Source: an uncultured Lachnospiraceae bacterium
GTDB lineage: Bacteria; Bacillota; Clostridia; Lachnospirales; Lachnospiraceae
Assembly: GCA_947626415.1 (NCBI GenBank)
Contig: CANQSA010000014.1
Coordinates: forward strand, 1-59,945
Reading direction: 5' to 3'
DNA: 59,945 nt
Both the position numbers and the translations under genes were made by a program. Below, piece by piece: positions 1-9,255 of the stretch (the first letter of the stretch is position 1; every line of letters starts with the position of its first letter). Below the pieces are notes generated by a model, which saw only the letters and a list, made by a program, of their open reading frames with translations, ran no database searches and had not been told where the DNA came from.

Positions 1-25
1 CCGGGAAATCCGCATATATACAAGG

Positions 26-52
26 AAATGGAGCCAAAAGAAGGCTCCATTT
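26..52. terminator. Bidirectional hairpin terminator
   Basis: A perfect 10-base-pair stem (AAATGGAGCC / GGCTCCATTT) encloses a 7-base loop. It lies about 75 bases past the stop of the minus-strand gene that ends at 128. The A and T flanks allow it to work in either direction, so it may also end a plus-strand gene left of the window. Confidence 0.7.
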
Positions 53-127
53 CACATTTACAAGTGGCAAACTCGGGTTGTATCACACCTCTCTCATATT
101 TTCAAACACTTTTTTTGCATTTGCCTC

Positions 128-502
128 TCAACTCACCATGCCTCCGGCCATACCGCCCAATACACAGATCAGGAAAGACCACAGGATCCCGGTAAATTCT
201 ATGACGATCCCATGATTTATGATCAGGGAGACCAGAAAGAGGATGACAAAGTAAAGCATACCGCCCAGCGCGCCCCAGACAAACCTGCGGGTCCGGCAGC
301 ATTTTCCCAGGATCCAGCCGTTGATCAGGTTTACAAGTCCGTATACGATATAAATTCCGATCTGCAGTTTTCCCGCGCTTAAATCCCAGCGATACAAAAT
401 AAAAGACAGGACTAACAACAGAATCCCGGTTATCAGATACGACAAAAGCATTTGTCTGGCAAATACCCATACCAATCCCCTCTGCTTTTCTTCTCTTTTC
501 AC
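128..502 (-). CDS. TIGR04086-type small membrane protein
   Basis: This 124-residue protein has four predicted membrane segments, at about residues 16-36, 46-64, 74-93 and 98-124, after a short basic N-terminus (MKREEKQRG). The last segment ends in the glycine-rich run GGMAGGMVS. Length and layout match the TIGR04086 family of integral membrane proteins common in Clostridia, whose function is unknown. I chose the GTG at 502 because AGGAGG lies 8 bases upstream; a GTG at 511 overlaps that site. The gene is transcribed away from the CorC-like gene and stands alone. Confidence 0.8.
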   Translation of the reverse strand: MKREEKQRGLVWVFARQMLLSYLITGILLLVLSFILYRWDLSAGKLQIGIYIVYGLVNLINGWILGKCCRTRRFVWGALGGMLYFVILFLVSLIINHGIVIEFTGILWSFLICVLGGMAGGMVS

Positions 503-569
503 GCAATCCACCTCCTGTTTTACCTTATGAGCATTCCTCTCTTTTTATAACTACGGAATCCATTAACGC

Positions 570-598
570 TTGACAACTATGCTTCCTTCGGTTAGACT
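570..598 (+). promoter_or_regulatory. Sigma-A promoter of the CorC-like gene
   Basis: TTGACA at 570-575 and TAGACT at 593-598 are separated by 17 bases. Transcription would start near 605, giving a leader of about 33 bases before the chosen TTG start at 638. Confidence 0.7.
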
Positions 599-637
599 CT
601 AATACGACTATATATGATTGATAAGGAGATGGATACA

Positions 638-1936
638 TTGGATTCAAATGACTGGATCCAGCTGCTGGTCATTATCGTTCTCATTCTGCTTTCCGCTTTC
701 TTTTCTTCCGCGGAAACCGCCCTGACGACCGTCAGCAGCCTTCGGATTAAGACATTGATTGACGAAGGAAATAAAACCGCAGTTATTTTACAGAAGATAA
801 AGGACAATACCGGCAAGATGCTGTCCGCTATTTTGATTGGCAACAATATCGTCAATATCAGCGCTTCTTCGCTGGTAACGGTGTGGGTGACCAATGTATT
901 CGGCAGCAGAGCCATCGGATACGGAACCGGCATACTGACGCTGGTGGTCCTTCTGTTCGGAGAGATCTCTCCCAAAACGATCGCCACTCTGTACGCGGAG
1001 CAGCTTTCTCTGCAGTATGCCCGGATCATCTATATCCTAATGATCCTGCTGACACCCGTTATCTATATTGTTTCAAAGCTGTCAGCCCTGATCTTAAAGC
1101 TGCTGAAGATCGACCCCACAAAGAAAAACGCCTCCTATACGGAAAATGATCTGCGCACCATCGTAGACGTCAGCCACGAGGAGGGCGTGATTGAACGAGA
1201 AGAACGGCAGATGATCAAAAATGTATTCGATTTCGGCGACGTCTGCGCCAGAGATATCATGGTGCCCCGGATCGATATGGTCATGGCGCCCATTGATATT
1301 ACTTACGAAGAACTGATTGCGCTGTTTGAAAAAGAACGGTTTACCCGAATCCCCGTTTATGAAACGACAGACGAACAGGACAACAGTATCGTCGGGATCG
1401 TCAATATGAAGGATATTCTCCTCTATCGGCAGGATACGCCGTTTCAGATCCGGGATTATCTGCGGGAGCCGCTGTTTATCTACGAATACAAGAATATCTC
1501 AGAACTGCTGATGAACATGCGCTCCTCTTCTATGAATCTGAGCATTGTGCTGGATGAATACGGAGATGTAGCCGGCCTGATCACGCTGGAAGATATTCTG
1601 GAAGAACTGGTCGGGGAGATCCGGGACGAATACGACTCCGAAGAAGACGATTCCATCCAGAAGATCAACGAAAAGACCTATATTCTGGACGGTTCTCTGA
1701 ATCTGGAGGACATTAACGATCTGATCGGAACTGATTTTCATTCCGACCACTATGATTCTATCGGCGGTCTGATCATTGAAACCCTAGACAAGCTGCCCGA
1801 TGTGGGGGACAGCGCCGTGATAAACGATTTTACCCTGACGGTAACGGAAAAAGAAAAAAATCGGATCAGTCAGGTGCGCATTCAGTTTCCGGAATCCAAA
1901 CCGTCTGAATCAGAAAAGGACAATGCGACGGATTAG
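638..1936 (+). CDS. CorC/HlyC (CNNM-type) membrane protein with CBS pair
   Basis: The protein has an N-terminal DUF21/CNNM transmembrane domain (about residues 1-170), a tandem CBS pair (about 200-320) and a C-terminal CorC_HlyC domain (about 340-420). The CBS pair shows RIPVYETTDEQDNSIVG and LDEYGDVAGLITLEDILEEL. Proteins of this build are linked to magnesium or sodium/magnesium export; the old name hemolysin is misleading. Of three in-frame starts (ATG 614, ATG 629, TTG 638) I chose TTG 638, because AAGGAG at 623-628 sits 9 bases before it and family members start with a short SAFFSSAET-type segment. This gives 432 residues. Its stop codon lies inside its own terminator. Confidence 0.9.
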   Translation: MDSNDWIQLLVIIVLILLSAFFSSAETALTTVSSLRIKTLIDEGNKTAVILQKIKDNTGKMLSAILIGNNIVNISASSLVTVWVTNVFGSRAIGYGTGILTLVVLLFGEISPKTIATLYAEQLSLQYARIIYILMILLTPVIYIVSKLSALILKLLKIDPTKKNASYTENDLRTIVDVSHEEGVIEREERQMIKNVFDFGDVCARDIMVPRIDMVMAPIDITYEELIALFEKERFTRIPVYETTDEQDNSIVGIVNMKDILLYRQDTPFQIRDYLREPLFIYEYKNISELLMNMRSSSMNLSIVLDEYGDVAGLITLEDILEELVGEIRDEYDSEEDDSIQKINEKTYILDGSLNLEDINDLIGTDFHSDHYDSIGGLIIETLDKLPDVGDSAVINDFTLTVTEKEKNRISQVRIQFPESKPSESEKDNATD

Positions 1937-1950
1937 CACTGTCCTTTTTT
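1914..1950 (+). terminator. Terminator overlapping the CorC-like stop codon
   Basis: The stem AAAAGGACA / TGTCCTTTT (1914-1922 and 1940-1948) is followed by a T tract to 1950. The TAG stop at 1934-1936 sits in the loop. Confidence 0.8.
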
Positions 1951-2059
1951 GATTGGTGTATTCTGTTTAAGTTGCATTTATTATAGCTTATGCAAATTTA
2001 ATTGTCAAGTTGTATATTTTCTATTCAAAAACTTTTGCCGCCTTTCCCGTAATTTTTGT

Positions 2060-2087
2060 TTGCAAACAGGTCAACTTGTGTTACAAT
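2060..2087 (+). promoter_or_regulatory. pyrBI promoter (extended -10)
   Basis: TTGCAA at 2060-2065 and TACAAT at 2082-2087 are 16 bases apart, with a TG dinucleotide one base before the -10. The start would be near 2094, only about 20 bases before the pyrB start. That leaves no room for a PyrR-type attenuator between them. Confidence 0.65.
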
Positions 2088-2112
2088 AGAAAAAATGCAA
2101 AAGGAGGTCAAC

Positions 2113-3039
2113 ATGAAACATTTAATCAGCCCGTTGGATTTCTCCGTTGAAGAGTTGGATCAGCTTCTTTCTTTAGCGCAGGACATCGAACAGCATCCAT
2201 CGAAATACAGTAACATTTGTCAAGGCAAAAAAATAGCCACTTTATTCTATGAACCAAGTACACGCACCCGTTTAAGTTTTGAGGCAGCTATGCTGAATCT
2301 GGGGGGCAGTGTTCTTGGTTTTTCTTCTGCCGATTCCAGTTCCGCCTCTAAAGGGGAAAGCGTAGCCGACACTATCCGGGTCATCTCCTGCTACGCGGAT
2401 ATCGCCGCGATCCGTCATCCGAAAGAAGGAACCGCTTTCGTTGCCGCCTCCAAATCCGGGATCCCCGTTATCAACGCAGGCGACGGCGGCCATCAACATC
2501 CGACGCAGACGCTGACTGATCTGCTGACAATCAAATCCCTAAAGGGCGGATTTGAAAATCTGACCATCGGTCTGTGCGGCGACCTGAAATTCGGCCGTAC
2601 CGTTCATTCCCTGATCAATTCTCTCTCCCGCTATCACGGCATTTCCTTTGTCCTGATCTCTCCGAAGGAGCTGCGGGTTCCCGATTATATCCGGGAAAAT
2701 GTCATTGAAGCGAACCATATCCCCTATCAGGAGGTAGAGAGCCTAGACAGCGCGATGCCAAACCTCGATATTCTGTACATGACCCGGGTACAGCGGGAAC
2801 GCTTCTTCAATGAAGAAGAATATTTGCGTATGAAAGACTGCTACATTCTGGATAAAGAGAAAATGAAGCTGGCGAGGGAGGATATGCTGGTACTGCATCC
2901 CCTGCCGCGTGTCAATGAGATTTCCGTAGAAGTGGATGACGATCCCCGCGCCGTCTATTTCAAGCAGGCGCAATACGGCGTTTACGTCAGAATGGCGCTG
3001 ATCATTACATTATTAAAGGAGGCCGGAAGATTATGTTAA
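2113..3039 (+). CDS. pyrB: Aspartate carbamoyltransferase, catalytic subunit
   Basis: This enzyme joins carbamoyl phosphate and aspartate in the second step of pyrimidine synthesis. The 308-residue protein has the carbamoyl-phosphate motif STRTR at residues 49-53, the GHQHPTQTL segment and the HPLPRV loop near the C-terminus, all at expected places. An in-frame ATG at 2056 lies upstream of the promoter. The ATG at 2113 is preceded by AAAGGAGG and gives the usual length, so I took it as the start. The stop overlaps the start of pyrI by seven bases, which suggests translational coupling and a class B (catalytic plus regulatory) holoenzyme. Confidence 0.96.
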   Translation: MKHLISPLDFSVEELDQLLSLAQDIEQHPSKYSNICQGKKIATLFYEPSTRTRLSFEAAMLNLGGSVLGFSSADSSSASKGESVADTIRVISCYADIAAIRHPKEGTAFVAASKSGIPVINAGDGGHQHPTQTLTDLLTIKSLKGGFENLTIGLCGDLKFGRTVHSLINSLSRYHGISFVLISPKELRVPDYIRENVIEANHIPYQEVESLDSAMPNLDILYMTRVQRERFFNEEEYLRMKDCYILDKEKMKLAREDMLVLHPLPRVNEISVEVDDDPRAVYFKQAQYGVYVRMALIITLLKEAGRLC

Positions 3040-3473
3040 ATGTAGGAAGTTTAAACGAAGGATTCGTTCTGGATCACATCCAGGCAGGCAAAGCAATGTC
3101 TATTTATAAATATCTGAATCTGGATAAGCTGGACTGTCAGGTCGCGATCATCAAAAACGCCCGCAGCAATAAACTCGGGAAAAAGGATATTATCAAGATC
3201 GAAGCGCCCATTGACATTCTGAATCTGGATATCCTGGGTTTTATCGACGACCAGATCACCGTAAATATCATTAAGGACGGAGAGATTGTCAGCAAAAAAA
3301 CGCTGACGCTTCCCGACAAGGTAGTCAATGTGATCAAATGTAAAAATCCCCGCTGTATCACTTCGATCGAGCAGGGATTGGATCAGGTCTTCTTACTGGC
3401 TGACCGGGAGAAAAAAATCTACCGCTGTCAGTACTGCGAAGAAAAAGCCGGACGGTTAAACAGCCGCCTGTAG
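3033..3473 (+). CDS. pyrI: Aspartate carbamoyltransferase, regulatory subunit
   Basis: The 146-residue protein has an N-terminal allosteric nucleotide-binding domain and a C-terminal zinc domain with four cysteines in a CxxxxC...CxxC layout (CKNPRC, then CQYC). It holds the PyrB trimers together and carries feedback control by nucleotides. It begins inside the end of pyrB. No clear terminator was seen on this strand: the sequence beyond the stop runs into the 3' end of the convergent RNase P RNA gene. Confidence 0.95.
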   Translation: MLNVGSLNEGFVLDHIQAGKAMSIYKYLNLDKLDCQVAIIKNARSNKLGKKDIIKIEAPIDILNLDILGFIDDQITVNIIKDGEIVSKKTLTLPDKVVNVIKCKNPRCITSIEQGLDQVFLLADREKKIYRCQYCEEKAGRLNSRL

Positions 3474-3482
3474 AATAAAAAA

Positions 3483-3834
3483 CGAGTATGGCGATAAGCC
3501 GGGTTATGTCGTGAATGATCATCTGTCTACGCCTGCCGTTGCCGGCAGGCTCCCGCGACCTACCCGAGAACAGACGGGCCGCCTTATGTCCTCTGTTCGG
3601 TCTTGCTTCGGATGGGGTTTACATATGCCCTCCCTGTTACCAGCGAGGCGGTAAGCTCTTGCCTTGCCTTTCCACCCTTACCCCGGCAGCAGTGCCGGGG
3701 CGGTTTATTTCTGTTGCACTTTCCTTGGAGTCGCCTCCACCGGACGTTATCCGGCATCCTGCCCTGTGAAGCCCGGACTTTCCTCACCTGTACCCTTTCG
3801 TCTGTACAGCCGCGATCATCTGCCATACTCGCAA
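3483..3834 (-). ncRNA. rnpB: RNase P RNA, bacterial type A
   Basis: Read on the minus strand this shows the conserved core GAGGAAAGTCCGGGC (within 3771-3788), the ACAGAAATAAACC segment, and the 3' CCGGCTTAT element. The two ends pair as helix P1: GCGAGTATGGC at the 5' end (3832-3822) with GCCATACTCG at the 3' end (3492-3483). A run of six T follows at once (3482-3477), so P1 also looks like the terminator stem. The length of about 350 bases fits. The RNA is the catalytic part of the enzyme that matures tRNA 5' ends. Confidence 0.95.
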
Positions 3835-3839
3835 TTTCG

Positions 3840-3868
3840 ATCATACCATATTTCAGACTGCGTGTCAA
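3840..3868 (-). promoter_or_regulatory. rnpB promoter, near consensus
   Basis: TTGACA (3868-3863) and TATGAT (3845-3840) are separated by 17 bases. TGG directly before the -10 makes it an extended -10 promoter. The predicted start, about seven bases on, coincides with the 5' strand of helix P1. Confidence 0.85.
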
Positions 3869-3881
3869 AAACTTCCCTTCA

Positions 3882-3901
3882 AAAAAGAATCGCACGATTT
3901 T
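3882..3901 (-). terminator. Possible short terminator after the nucleoside kinase
   Basis: Just past the stop codon at 3901 the minus strand reads AATCG-TG-CGATT and then CTTTTTTG. The stem is short, so termination may be weak and the operon may read into rnpB. Confidence 0.35.
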
Positions 3902-5565
3902 CAGATCTGGAAGATCGACCCTCCGACAAATTCACGGATCAGAGAATTTGACGGAATATCTTCGCTGGTGACGCCCAGAAAATAATCCAGGAATTTTAAC
4001 AGCCGTCTGGCTTCCAGATATTCCGGACAGTCGTTGGGAATACCGAACAGCAAAGGCTCCGCGTATTGCTTTAACACGGACAATTCATAAATCAGATTGG
4101 AATTGAACATCTCATCCGCCGTCTCCTGGTACGGAAAAATATATTTCTCCTCGCCTTCCCTTACCTGCGGCCATCTGGCAATCGTATCCCGGGCGGAGGT
4201 TCCCCTCGTTCTGGCGTCCCGAACCATACGCCGGATCAGGCGGCAGTCCGTCGTGGAGATCCGATTGTGTTCGTCCAGATTCAGCTGGGTCAGCGCGCTG
4301 ATGTATATCTTAAACTTGCTTTCCGGCGGCAGCGCATAGGACAGTTTGTCATTCAGGCAGTGGATCCCTTCAATCACCAGGATATCATCCGGCCCCAGCT
4401 GCAGCATTTTCCCTTTATATTCCCGCTGCCCGGTCTTAAAATTAAATACGGGCAATTCTACATTTTCACCCTTTAACAAAGCAGTCATATCCCGGTTAAA
4501 CTGTTCGATATCGACTGCTTCCAGCAGTTCATAGTTCGGCTTTCCATGTTCGTCGATCGGCGTATTCTCCCGGTTTACAAAATAATCGTCTACCGGCACC
4601 GGATGCGGCTTTAACCCATTGGCGCGCAGCTGAATGGAAAGGCGGTGTGAAAATGTGGTTTTGCCGGAGGAAGACGGTCCCGCGATCATAACGATCTTTT
4701 TCCCGGACTCCGCGATCTTTTCCGCCAGTCTGGCGATCCTGCCTTCCTGCAGCGCTTCCGAAACCAGAATGATCTCTTTGATATTGCCTTTTGTGATCTG
4801 CACATTGATATCGCCTACCGTATCTATATCCAACAGATGGCTCCATCTGGCCGCTTCCTGCATCACTTTAAACAGCTTGATCTGCGCGTGAAACGGCTGC
4901 AGTTCTTTCGGATTCTGCTCCGTAGGCATCTGGATCACAAATCCCTCTTCATGCAGATACAGTTTAAAATATTTCAGGCAGCCGGTGGCGGGCACCATAT
5001 CGCCGTAATAATAATCTTCATATCCGTCCAGCGAATAAATGTTCACCTTCGGTACTTTCCGATAACGGAACAGCCGTTCCTTATCATACATCCTGTATTT
5101 TTCAAACAGTTTTAACGCCTGCTCCGTTTCAATGGTACGCTTCGTGATCGGAAGATCCGCCTCGACCAGTTCCCGCATCCGTTTCTCGATCTGTTCCACT
5201 GCCGAAACATCCAGACCCGGCTCTCCGATAAATCTGAAATAATATCCCTTTCCAAAGGAAAAATCCACATAGATCCGGTCGATATGATCTTCGCCCAGAA
5301 TATCATAACAGGCCTTTAAAGCCAGAAGCGTAATACTCCGCTTATAGGCCTGCATTCCCGCCTGCTGCCCGCAGGTGACAAATTCCAGCGTGCAGTCCTC
5401 TTCAATGCACTTATGCAGTTCACACAATTTCCGATTCCGCATCGCCAGTACAATATCATAGGGCTCCCGCTCCTGGTATTCCGCAGCAATCGCAAGCAGC
5501 GGCGTTCCCACCGGATACAGCCGTTCTTCTCCATATAAAGTTACCCTTTTTTGTGTTTCCGTCAT
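3901..5565 (-). CDS. Uridine kinase-like nucleoside kinase with TGS-like N-terminus
   Basis: The first 60 or so residues resemble a TGS domain, followed by a region like the second additional domain of threonyl-tRNA synthetase (about 60-200). The C-terminal half is a uridine kinase/phosphoribulokinase P-loop domain with Walker A GPSSSGKT at residues 296-303 and VPVDDYFVNRENTP after it. Clostridia commonly carry this 550-residue fusion, annotated as nucleoside kinase. The nucleoside used is not proven and the TGS-like part may sense RNA or nucleotides; that is inference. Its ATG overlaps the trmK stop by four bases, so the pair is probably translationally coupled. Confidence 0.88.
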   Translation of the reverse strand: MTETQKRVTLYGEERLYPVGTPLLAIAAEYQEREPYDIVLAMRNRKLCELHKCIEEDCTLEFVTCGQQAGMQAYKRSITLLALKACYDILGEDHIDRIYVDFSFGKGYYFRFIGEPGLDVSAVEQIEKRMRELVEADLPITKRTIETEQALKLFEKYRMYDKERLFRYRKVPKVNIYSLDGYEDYYYGDMVPATGCLKYFKLYLHEEGFVIQMPTEQNPKELQPFHAQIKLFKVMQEAARWSHLLDIDTVGDINVQITKGNIKEIILVSEALQEGRIARLAEKIAESGKKIVMIAGPSSSGKTTFSHRLSIQLRANGLKPHPVPVDDYFVNRENTPIDEHGKPNYELLEAVDIEQFNRDMTALLKGENVELPVFNFKTGQREYKGKMLQLGPDDILVIEGIHCLNDKLSYALPPESKFKIYISALTQLNLDEHNRISTTDCRLIRRMVRDARTRGTSARDTIARWPQVREGEEKYIFPYQETADEMFNSNLIYELSVLKQYAEPLLFGIPNDCPEYLEARRLLKFLDYFLGVTSEDIPSNSLIREFVGGSIFQI

Positions 5566-6284
5566 TCCGTTTCCTCCTCCAAATTCTGATCCGTATCCAT
5601 CCTTTTCTGTACCCGTCGGATCTCCTCGATCTTCTCCGACAGTTCCCGGATCAGTGTTTCATTTTCTTCCGCTTTTCCGTCCCGAACCTGCGCAAGAATC
5701 CTTTCATATGTACGCAGCTGTTTCTCCAGATATTCCGCCAGCACCGGATGCTTCCTTTCGGTCAGCCGTTTTCCGTAACGGTACGCCGCTTCGTCCCAGG
5801 GCTCCATTTTCCCCGGCCGCACCCGAAGGATCAGATAAAATTTCCCGTCTTCTTTGAGCATTTCTTCCCCGGAAATGCTGAATCCCGATTCCGCCAGATA
5901 TCTGCGGACCAGGGCCCAGTCCGAGTGCGGAGACAAGAGCAGTTCGGAAGCCTGCTTCGCGACAACATCTCCGCGCTTCAAAATCTCGATCATCAGGGGG
6001 CCTCCCATTCCGGCAATCAGAATGGTGTCCGCCTCCTCCGGCTGCAGCGCGTCCAGCCCGTCCGATTGGCGCAGTTCGATCCGGTCTTCCAGACCGGCCT
6101 CTTTTATATGCGCACGGGCGCGTTCCAGCGGACCGATATTGATATCCATAGCAATCGCGCCCGGAATCCGTTTTTCTTCCAACAGCCGGATCGGGATAAA
6201 TCCATGATCTGTTCCCACATCTGCCAGCCGGTCTCCGACGGTTACCATCTCCGCAATTGTCCTTAACCGTTTCGATAAACGCAT
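5562..6284 (-). CDS. trmK: tRNA (adenine(22)-N(1))-methyltransferase
   Basis: This 240-residue class I methyltransferase has the SAM-binding motif LADVGTDHGFIPIRL near residues 20-34, the acidic end of strand 2 at AMDINIGPLERA, and the family signature LIAGMGGPLM. TrmK methylates A22 of some bacterial tRNAs. It lies directly downstream of rpoD with only a few bases between, an order seen widely in Firmicutes. The Nif3-family gene that often follows trmK is missing here; the nucleoside kinase takes that place. Confidence 0.93.
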   Translation of the reverse strand: MRLSKRLRTIAEMVTVGDRLADVGTDHGFIPIRLLEEKRIPGAIAMDINIGPLERARAHIKEAGLEDRIELRQSDGLDALQPEEADTILIAGMGGPLMIEILKRGDVVAKQASELLLSPHSDWALVRRYLAESGFSISGEEMLKEDGKFYLILRVRPGKMEPWDEAAYRYGKRLTERKHPVLAEYLEKQLRTYERILAQVRDGKAEENETLIRELSEKIEEIRRVQKRMDTDQNLEEETE

Positions 6285-6287
6285 AGC

Positions 6288-7406
6288 TTACTCCAGATAA
6301 TCTCTTAATTTCCGGCTCCGGCTGGGATGGCGCAGTTTGCGGAGTGCTTTCGCCTCGATCTGCCGGATCCGCTCTCTGGTCACTTTAAATTCCTGTCCCA
6401 CTTCCTCCAGGGTTCTCGCCCTGCCGTCGATCAGGCCAAAGCGCAGACATAATACCCGCTTTTCCCGGTCGGAAAGGGTATTCAATACTTCTCCCAACTG
6501 TTCCTGCAGCAGCGTATAGGCAGCGGCTTCCGCCGGCACCGGTACATTGTCATCCCGGATAAAATCTCCCAGATGACTGTCATCTTCTTCTCCGATCGGG
6601 GTTTCCAGAGAAACCGGTTCCTGCGCGATCTTCATGATCTCCCGGACCCGTTCCACAGAAAGTTTCATTTCCTTTGACAGTTCCTGCGGGGTCGGTTCCC
6701 GGCCCAGATCCTGGATCATCTGCCGCTGGGTGCGGATCAGCCGGTTGATGCTCTCTACCATATGCACCGGGATCCGAATGGTTCTCGCCTGATCGGCAAT
6801 AGAACGGGTAATCGCCTGCCGGATCCACCAGGTCGCATACGTACTGAACTTATACCCCTTCCGGTAGTCAAATTTATCCACCGCTTTGATCAAACCCAGA
6901 TTGCCCTCCTGAATCAGATCCAAAAACATCATGCCGCGTCCCACATATTTTTTGGCAATACTGACGACAAGGCGCAGATTGGCTTCTGCCAGTTTTTTCT
7001 TTGCCTCCTCATCTCCCTGTTCCATCCGTTTCGCCAGCTCGATCTCATCCTCCTGGCTCAGCAACGGAACTTTACCGATTTCCTTTAAATACATTCGGAC
7101 CGGATCGTCAATAGCAATGCTGTCCGGCACATCGATATCTTCCGGATCGAACTCCTCGTCCGGCAGTTCATCCAGTTCGGAATCCAGCGGTTCCAATACA
7201 TCCAGATCGTCCTGAGCCTCTGAATGAAAGACATCCACGTTGTTTTTCTCCAGAAAATCCAGAACCTCCTCCAGATCGTCCTCTTCATAGGGAATCTGTT
7301 TCAAATTTTTTTCGATATCTTCATATTCCAGAACATTTTTATGGTCTCGCGCTTCCTGCAGCAGATTTTCCTTGATCTCTTCCAGCCGGACTTTCTTTTC
7401 TTCCAT
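6288..7406 (-). CDS. rpoD: RNA polymerase primary sigma factor
   Basis: This is the housekeeping (group 1, SigA) sigma factor, 372 residues. The acidic N-terminus is followed by [16 protein letters not shown] (region 1.2), the region 2 core with [17 protein letters not shown], region 3, and the region 4 helix-turn-helix [14 protein letters not shown] that reads the -35 box. AGGAGG stands four bases before the ATG. It follows dnaG after 53 bases, the classic primase-sigma pairing. Confidence 0.97.
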   Translation of the reverse strand: MEEKKVRLEEIKENLLQEARDHKNVLEYEDIEKNLKQIPYEEDDLEEVLDFLEKNNVDVFHSEAQDDLDVLEPLDSELDELPDEEFDPEDIDVPDSIAIDDPVRMYLKEIGKVPLLSQEDEIELAKRMEQGDEEAKKKLAEANLRLVVSIAKKYVGRGMMFLDLIQEGNLGLIKAVDKFDYRKGYKFSTYATWWIRQAITRSIADQARTIRIPVHMVESINRLIRTQRQMIQDLGREPTPQELSKEMKLSVERVREIMKIAQEPVSLETPIGEEDDSHLGDFIRDDNVPVPAEAAAYTLLQEQLGEVLNTLSDREKRVLCLRFGLIDGRARTLEEVGQEFKVTRERIRQIEAKALRKLRHPSRSRKLRDYLE

Positions 7407-7459
7407 AGTACCTCCTATGCTAGCTGTAACCCCACCGATACTTACCTTTCAGTATGAAC

Positions 7460-9235
7460 TTAATTGAGTTTTATATGCATTTTTTGTAAATTTGCCTTTT
7501 CTACCGCAATCATCTGCAGTGTTTCGATATTCTCCGCGCTGCGCCCCAGCTCATCCAGATAATTCTGTTTCAGCAGCCGCACCGTATCATTCAGTATCTT
7601 TTCTTTATCCGCTGTCTCATATTCCGTCTTCTCCGGCGGATAAAACAAAGCCGTCACTTCTTTCTGGTTCTCCGGATCTTCAAACCGGTTCAAAATCCCG
7701 GACGGTTCCAAAGCTCCGTTTTCAATCTGCGCAAACAACAGGGCAGCCACCTGCCGGTAGATTGGATTCGTAAACTCCTGTTCCGTAACATAAGCGCGGA
7801 TCCGGAAAAACAGATCCGGTTCTTCGATCAGCCAGGACAGCAGGATCTTTTGTGTCCGGTTGGAACCCGATTCCTTTTTCTGCCTGCGGACGGTTTCCCG
7901 TTTTTCGGGATTCTCCGCTGCCGCCACAGTCTCTCTCGGAACTTCCTTATAATATAACGCCCGTTTCTGCACATCGGTCCGCAGCATTTCATAGGGAATA
8001 CTGAATTCATTGGCTACCGCTTCCGTATAATTGCTGCGCTCCATTTCCTCCGGGAAAGTTTCCACCAGTTTTGCGGAAACTGCCCGGTAAAATGCCGTCT
8101 TCTGTTCCGGATCCGCCCGGTCGTACCCCTTTTCCAGCACGCTGATCTCAAAGAAAAAACTATTCTGCGCCTGCCGGATCCGTTCCGCAAACGCATCTGT
8201 TCCCAGCGCCTTGATAAATTCGTCCGGGTCTTTATACGGATCCATATGAATCACCCGCACAGACAGCCCCGCGCCCTTCAGGATCGGGATTGCCCGGAGC
8301 GCCGCGCGGATCCCCGCGTCGTCGCTGTCAAACGTACAGTACACTTCATGGGTATAGCGTTTTAACAGGGAAGCGTGTCCGGAAGTAAACGAAGTACCGA
8401 GCGCCGCCACCGCATTGGTAAAGCCCGCCTGATGCAGTGCGATCACATCCATGTACCCTTCGCACAGGATCATATAATTCTTTCTGGCGCTTCTGGCATA
8501 ATTCAGTCCGTACAGATTCCTGCTTTTATCAAACAGCTGGGTCTCCGGCGAATTCAGATATTTGGGCTTCGCGTCGCCGAGTACCCTGCCGCCGAATCCG
8601 ATCACCCGGTTATTTACATCCATAATGGGAAACATGACGCGGTTCCAGAATTTATCCTTTACGCCTTTTTCCTCAAAGGTAAACAAGCCGCTTTCTTTTA
8701 AAATATCATCGGAATACTCCTTTTTATGCAGATACCGGTACAGTTCTCCGGCGCCTCTGCCGGAAAATCCCAGTCCAAACCGCCGGATCGTATCGTCTGT
8801 CAGGCCTCGGTCTGAAAGATAACGGTACCCGGTCTGCTGCGGATCATGCTTTAGCATGTAATAATAATACTTTGCCGCTTCCTGCTGTACAGCCAGAAGC
8901 CGCTGTCTGCGTTCGTTCCGGCGTCTGCTCTCTCCGCCGTCATTCTGTTCGGGGAGCGTGATCCCCACCCGATCCGCCAGGAACTTCAGCGCTTCCATGA
9001 AATCGTAATTTTCATATTTCATAATGAAAGAGATCACATTTCCGCCTTCTCCGCACCCGAAACAATAATACATCTGTTTCTGCGGAGAAACCGAAAAGGA
9101 AGGCGATTTCTCATTGTGAAACGGACAAAGTCCGAAATAGGAGCTTCCGCGCCGCTCCAGCTTCACATAAGAGGAGATCACACTGACAATATCGTTTCGG
9201 CTTCGGATCTCTTCAATCAACTGTTCTTCTATCAT
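7460..9235 (-). CDS. dnaG: DNA primase
   Basis: The protein makes RNA primers at the replication fork. Its 591 residues show an N-terminal zinc finger (CPFH ... CFGC, about residues 37-62), the catalytic core, a TOPRIM domain with LCEGYMDVIAL and TFDSDDAGIRA, and a C-terminal helicase-binding region. Length and order are normal. It starts 20 bases after dgt and is followed by rpoD. Confidence 0.97.
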   Translation of the reverse strand: MIEEQLIEEIRSRNDIVSVISSYVKLERRGSSYFGLCPFHNEKSPSFSVSPQKQMYYCFGCGEGGNVISFIMKYENYDFMEALKFLADRVGITLPEQNDGGESRRRNERRQRLLAVQQEAAKYYYYMLKHDPQQTGYRYLSDRGLTDDTIRRFGLGFSGRGAGELYRYLHKKEYSDDILKESGLFTFEEKGVKDKFWNRVMFPIMDVNNRVIGFGGRVLGDAKPKYLNSPETQLFDKSRNLYGLNYARSARKNYMILCEGYMDVIALHQAGFTNAVAALGTSFTSGHASLLKRYTHEVYCTFDSDDAGIRAALRAIPILKGAGLSVRVIHMDPYKDPDEFIKALGTDAFAERIRQAQNSFFFEISVLEKGYDRADPEQKTAFYRAVSAKLVETFPEEMERSNYTEAVANEFSIPYEMLRTDVQKRALYYKEVPRETVAAAENPEKRETVRRQKKESGSNRTQKILLSWLIEEPDLFFRIRAYVTEQEFTNPIYRQVAALLFAQIENGALEPSGILNRFEDPENQKEVTALFYPPEKTEYETADKEKILNDTVRLLKQNYLDELGRSAENIETLQMIAVEKANLQKMHIKLN

Positions 9236-9255
9236 AAAGACTCCTTATGTATACT

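Noticed and set aside
102-506. Alternative minus-strand frame over the small membrane protein
   Set aside because: The other frame (128-502) gives four clear membrane helices and has AGGAGG at the right distance.
3515-3971. Several short open frames over the RNase P RNA
   Set aside because: The conserved RNA core, promoter and P1 closing stem explain this region better than any protein.
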